This document shows positions 31,374-34,431 of a stretch of DNA of 34,431 nucleotides, piece after piece. A model generated the notes under the pieces. The model did not search any database. It worked only from the letters and a program-made list of their open reading frames with translations, and had not been told where the DNA came from. This DNA comes from Acidobacteriota bacterium (lineage in GTDB: Bacteria > Acidobacteriota > UBA890 > WLXD01): positions 1 through 34,431 of the forward strand of contig JAJCXS010000036.1 in assembly GCA_029263335.1 (NCBI GenBank), given 5' to 3'. Positions within the stretch are counted from its first letter, which is position 1. Each line of letters opens with the position of its first letter. The position numbers were made by a program, and so were the translations under genes.

Positions 31374-33431
31374 CTACTGACCGCTGTCGCCGAGACGAAC
31401 GGCCCACAGACCGGTGTTGTAGTCGGAGAAGAAGACGTGCCCCTTGAAGGGCTGTGCACCCCAGACCTGAGGAGCGTTGGGAACGAGACCGTCGGCGTCG
31501 TAGGGCAGAAAGCGTCCGATTTCGCGCCCCTGCCGATATAGATCCCCAAGCAGTTCCCCGCTCACGTCGACGACGCGGAGGCCGCCGTTGTAGAAGGCGA
31601 CGTACATGACTTCGTCTTCCACCCAGATGTTGTGGCTGCCGGCTTCCGGAACCTCGTAGCGGGCTACCAGGCGCGGTGCGGAGTCGCCTGCCGGGTCCCA
31701 TTCGAGGATGTGAATCCAGCCACGCCAGCGGTTGGGCTCGTCGTCGTAGCCGGGAGTCCCGGTACCGATCTCGGGATCGGGAGAGAAGCTGCCTGAGCGC
31801 GCCGCCTCGTCGCCGGCGAACACGTAGTGCTTGCCGGTGCTCTTGCTACGGTACGGGAATACCGCGTGGTTCCATCCTGTGCCGAAAGGCACCTGGCCCA
31901 TCAAGACGGGGCTACGCGGCGTACCTCCTTGCCCACCACCACCGACATCCACGGCAACCACCCCGTCGTTCCAGTTCGCCGAGTAGGCAACGCCGTCGAC
32001 CACCCAGACATCGTGAATGGCGCGGTCCGGGTTGGGGAGCTGAAACGTTCCGACTCGATGTGGATTGGAGGGGTCCTCGATGTTGATGATGTCGTAGCGC
32101 TGTCCGGCAGACAGCGCGTACACATGGTCATCATGCACGAACAGATTGTGTACTCCACCGGTCAACTGGTCGTCGTATTCGGCGATGATCTCGATACCGT
32201 CACGGGGCGAGGACACGTCCAGAATCACGATGCCGTTACGCCGGTTCGACGCCCCTTCGCGACTGATCACGGCAACCGAGCCGTCGGCTGAGACCTTCAC
32301 GTCGTTGACGTTGCGCGCGTCTACCTTTACCGAGCCGACGATCTCCATCGCCGACGGATCGGTGACGTCCCAGAACAGGGCCTTACCTTCGCCACGGTGG
32401 GTGCCGGTAACGGCGTAGTCGCGCCCATCGTTGCCTTCCCACACCCACAGGTCCGAGGTCCCGTACTCGTTGACCCGGCCGTGTCCCACCAGGTTCACCT
32501 CGCGGCGTGCGTCGCGTGGCCGCACCAGGAGGGTCACCCGTTCCGATAGCCCCCCCGAGGTCGCCAGGATCGTGTACTCGCCTGGCAGGTCCGCCACGAA
32601 GCGGCCGTCGGGCGTGATCATGCCCGAGGACGGCCCACCCGAGGCCAGCGCCGGCGTGGTGGCGTTGAAGGTGTAGGTGATGGGCGCATCCGGTACAGGG
32701 CGATCATCGCCATCCAGGACCGTCGCCCGCACCTGAACGACATCGCCTGTCCGCACGCTCGTGTCGTCGACGACTGCGCTCAGCCGCCGCGACGGGTTCT
32801 TGGCAACTTCCACCTCCAAAAGCGTCTTCGCGTCGCCGGCCATTGCCGTGACGATCGTCCGTCCACGCTTCGCCAACGTCAGGTATCCGTGCTCGTCCAC
32901 TTCGGCAACGTCCCGATCGCTACTACGAAAGCCGCCCTCGGCCCCATCTCGGGTGGCACCCGTGCGGTCGGTGTACTCGATGTCGAGCCGTACGCTCGTT
33001 CCCTCGTAGAAGTGCGCCGGGGGATCAACGATCCTCACGCCCGTAATCGGAGGCTCGACGATGCGCAGCGGAACGAGCTCGTCGAGAAAATCGTCGTCGC
33101 CCACCGGCACGCGCACGCGTACGCCATACGCGCCGGGCTTTGACGCGGTGACCAGGCCGTCACCCGACACACGGAAGAGATTGAACCCCCACGTGCGCTG
33201 GTCGAGGTTCCAAAACTGTCCCCATTCCGGCAGGTACAACACCGGCGCGTCCTCGATCACGGTGCCGCTCGCGTCTCGGACGATCACCTGCAATTGCACG
33301 CTGTCGCCAACCGCCAGCGCCAACTCCGCGGGGCTCACCTCGATCGAGGCGGGCTGAGGGTCGGAGATTTCTTCCTGGGCAACTGCTGCCGGACTCGAGG
33401 CCAGCAACGTAACCGCGAGCAGATACCGCAT
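31374..33431 (-). CDS. Exported protein with Ig-like (BIG-type) domains and an LVIVD propeller
   Basis: The protein has 685 residues from ATG 33431, preceded by AGGGGG about 6 bases upstream; an ATG at 33455 lacks a site. A signal peptide (MRYLLAVTLLASSPAAVAQ) is followed by three bacterial Ig-like modules (about 30-330; for example IEVSPAELALAVGDSVQLQV and LSAVVDDTSVRTGDVVQVRA). An LVIVD-type propeller (about 345-680) contains ALFWDVTDPSAMEIVGSV, VILDVSSPRDGIEIIAEYDD, IINIEDPSNPHRVGTF and GLRVVDVSGELLGDLY. LVIVD proteins are surface or periplasmic proteins without known activity, possibly adhesins or scaffolds. It converges on the S9 peptidase gene. Confidence 0.88.
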   Translation of the reverse strand: MRYLLAVTLLASSPAAVAQEEISDPQPASIEVSPAELALAVGDSVQLQVIVRDASGTVIEDAPVLYLPEWGQFWNLDQRTWGFNLFRVSGDGLVTASKPGAYGVRVRVPVGDDDFLDELVPLRIVEPPITGVRIVDPPAHFYEGTSVRLDIEYTDRTGATRDGAEGGFRSSDRDVAEVDEHGYLTLAKRGRTIVTAMAGDAKTLLEVEVAKNPSRRLSAVVDDTSVRTGDVVQVRATVLDGDDRPVPDAPITYTFNATTPALASGGPSSGMITPDGRFVADLPGEYTILATSGGLSERVTLLVRPRDARREVNLVGHGRVNEYGTSDLWVWEGNDGRDYAVTGTHRGEGKALFWDVTDPSAMEIVGSVKVDARNVNDVKVSADGSVAVISREGASNRRNGIVILDVSSPRDGIEIIAEYDDQLTGGVHNLFVHDDHVYALSAGQRYDIINIEDPSNPHRVGTFQLPNPDRAIHDVWVVDGVAYSANWNDGVVAVDVGGGGQGGTPRSPVLMGQVPFGTGWNHAVFPYRSKSTGKHYVFAGDEAARSGSFSPDPEIGTGTPGYDDEPNRWRGWIHILEWDPAGDSAPRLVARYEVPEAGSHNIWVEDEVMYVAFYNGGLRVVDVSGELLGDLYRQGREIGRFLPYDADGLVPNAPQVWGAQPFKGHVFFSDYNTGLWAVRLGDSGQ

Positions 33432-33509
33432 CCTCAACCCCCTCTGACAGTCCATGGCGAAAGTGTGCTGGCTATGGTTATGCCGTCAGGAGCGCAGAAG
33501 CAAGGCCGC

Positions 33510-34163
33510 TCAGCGCCGGGGACCGGGAGAGCCGCTGAGATGTTCGGAGACTCGCTCTGGCCGCGCCTCCGACAGAGTCGACGGGTCGATCTCAATCCAC
33601 TCGGCGATGACGGGCGCGCGCAAGACCGCACCGAAACCCAGGCCGATAAGCCCACCCACCGCCGCGCCGCCGGGGATGACCGTCTCGGGTGTGTCGTTCT
33701 TCCCGCCACCGAACGCCAGCAGGCCGGCGACGAGGCCCACAGCGGCTCCAATCAAGCCTCCGGTAAGGAGCGCCCGCTTGCGTGACGGAGCCGCGCCGAC
33801 CCGCAACTCGAGAGCTGTCACCGTGACCAACGGAACCGGCGTCGGTTCAGCAGCGCCGGCGACAAGAACGTTGATCGTGTCGTCGTCGAGCCTCTGTACC
33901 ACCCCCTGGATTTGACCCAACCTGTTCGCGCGCAGGCGCACGATGTCTCCCTCCTTCACACGCCGTACGGAGTTCTGGGTACGACGAGCGTCGGCATCGA
34001 ACCAATGATTGGAAGGTCTTGGCGTGGCGGCCGGTACGGTGGCGTGACCATCGACTGGCGGCCTCTCGAGCCGATGCAAACCACGGCCTGGAGTCGTCGT
34101 TGCGCACCCGATCGGCAGAACGACCAGCAGAACCGATGCGAGGAAGCGATGGTTACGGCGCAC
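33510..34163 (-). CDS. Glycine-zipper lipoprotein of unknown function
   Basis: The protein has 217 residues from GTG 34163, with AGGA 6 bases upstream. A lipoprotein signal (LASVLLVVLPIGC) precedes a disordered Pro-rich stretch, then a small beta barrel-like segment (KEGDIVRLRANRLGQIQGVV, DDDTINVLVAG), then a glycine-rich double hairpin of membrane type (LLTGGLIGAAVGLVAGLLAF and GGAAVGGLIGLGFGAVL). Proteins of this layout are frequent in Acidobacteriota and Gemmatimonadota and have no known role. The gene is divergent from tRNA-Ser and reads in the same direction as the LVIVD gene, 78 bases downstream. Confidence 0.82.
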   Translation of the reverse strand: MRRNHRFLASVLLVVLPIGCATTTPGRGLHRLERPPVDGHATVPAATPRPSNHWFDADARRTQNSVRRVKEGDIVRLRANRLGQIQGVVQRLDDDTINVLVAGAAEPTPVPLVTVTALELRVGAAPSRKRALLTGGLIGAAVGLVAGLLAFGGGKNDTPETVIPGGAAVGGLIGLGFGAVLRAPVIAEWIEIDPSTLSEARPERVSEHLSGSPGPRR

Positions 34164-34331
34164 GTATTTCCTCTCGGCAGTTTTGGGGGACCGCAGTACG
34201 ACTCTTGAATCGGGGAGGCTAGTCTAGCCTCGACGCGAGCGGCAAGTCGCCCGCGTGGGTCGACGGTGCCCTGCTCACACACGGCTAGAACGATAACCGT
34301 CGGCAGGCCGGCAAATGCCCGTGGATACCTT

Positions 34332-34340
34332 TGCTATCCT
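34332..34340 (+). promoter_or_regulatory. Extended -10 promoter element for tRNA-Ser
   Basis: TGC followed by TATCCT (34335-34340) lies 20 bases before the tRNA-Ser gene. It is identical to the extended -10 before tRNA-Arg and is likewise followed by a TGTGC-like stretch. No good -35 is visible at 16-18 bases, so the extended -10 may be sufficient. Confidence 0.5.
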
Positions 34341-34360
34341 ATGTGCCTGCTTGAGAGAGC

Positions 34361-34431
34361 GGAGGGGTAGCGAAGCCAGGCCGTAACGCGCTCGACTCGA
34401 AATCGAGTTGTCGGGCTACAACCCCGGCACG
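34361..34431 (+). tRNA. tRNA-Ser (anticodon CGA), 3' end cut by the window edge
   Basis: The acceptor 5' strand GGAGGGG (34361-34367), TA, and a short three-pair D stem GCG/CGC (34370-34372 with 34387-34389) enclosing GG at 34379-34380 are seen. The anticodon stem CTCGA/TCGAG (34391-34395 with 34403-34407) carries loop CTCGAAA with CGA at 34398-34400. A long variable arm follows (34409-34415 with 34423-34429, seven pairs), as expected for serine tRNA. The T arm and the 3' acceptor strand lie beyond the window. Confidence 0.9.

Overview
The window is a contiguous, GC-rich, densely coded stretch of bacterial chromosome. It holds 26 protein genes (one cut by the left edge) and two tRNA genes (one cut by the right edge). 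No gap between genes exceeds about 265 bases. I see no insertion sequence, phage gene, CRISPR array or rRNA. The cell was Gram-negative and two-membraned: there are predicted lipoproteins, an outer-membrane beta-barrel, a TRAP transporter and many exported hydrolases. A CadC-type winged helix joined to a transmembrane segment and TPRs, a sortilin/VPS10-like exported propeller, an LVIVD protein, exported M28 and S9 peptidases and a glycine-zipper lipoprotein are together typical of Acidobacteriota, with Gemmatimonadota or an uncultured relative as alternatives. This placement is an inference from gene content, not from a marker phylogeny.

Layout. 1-2132 (-): 3'-truncated sortilin-like propeller protein. 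2277-4539: a transporter closely resembling the animal high-affinity choline transporter CHT1, ending tail to tail with phosphatidylcholine synthase (pcs). 4654-9563: exported amidohydrolase, CadC-TPR regulator and exported M28 peptidase. 9714-12998: exported DUF3500 protein followed 6 bases later by an ABC exporter, closed by two hairpins. 13260-13700: unrecognised four-helix membrane protein. 13920-15545: animal-type haem peroxidase. 15580-16527 (-): Na+/Ca2+ exchanger. 16653-19154: PhoB/PhoR-type two-component pair. 19170-19949 (-): exported TPR protein. 20086-20672: tRNA-Arg(ACG) followed by tadA. 20678-21274 (-): lipoprotein carrying a pseudopilin-like domain. 21328-24089: TAXI-type TRAP transporter (fused permease plus binding lipoprotein), overlapping a convergent DUF481 barrel gene. 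25097-26742: exported DJ-1/PfpI protein overlapping a PAP2-type membrane protein. 26799-27224 (-): VKOR. 27354-29167: YdjY-type lipoprotein overlapping an unrecognised envelope protein. 29256-31343: S9 peptidase. 31374-33431 (-): Ig-like/LVIVD protein. 33510-34163 (-): glycine-zipper lipoprotein. 34361 to the right edge: tRNA-Ser(CGA).

Two gene neighbourhoods make particular functional sense. The first is a complete-looking choline-to-phosphatidylcholine module: a CHT-like importer beside the enzyme that condenses choline with CDP-diacylglycerol. The second is tRNA-Arg(ACG) directly upstream of tadA, whose product deaminates A34 of that tRNA to inosine; a hairpin lies just ahead of the tadA ribosome-binding site. 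The two tRNA genes share an extended -10 promoter element. Much of the rest is an exported catabolic repertoire of peptidases, an amidohydrolase and propeller proteins, mixed with small envelope operons of unknown role.
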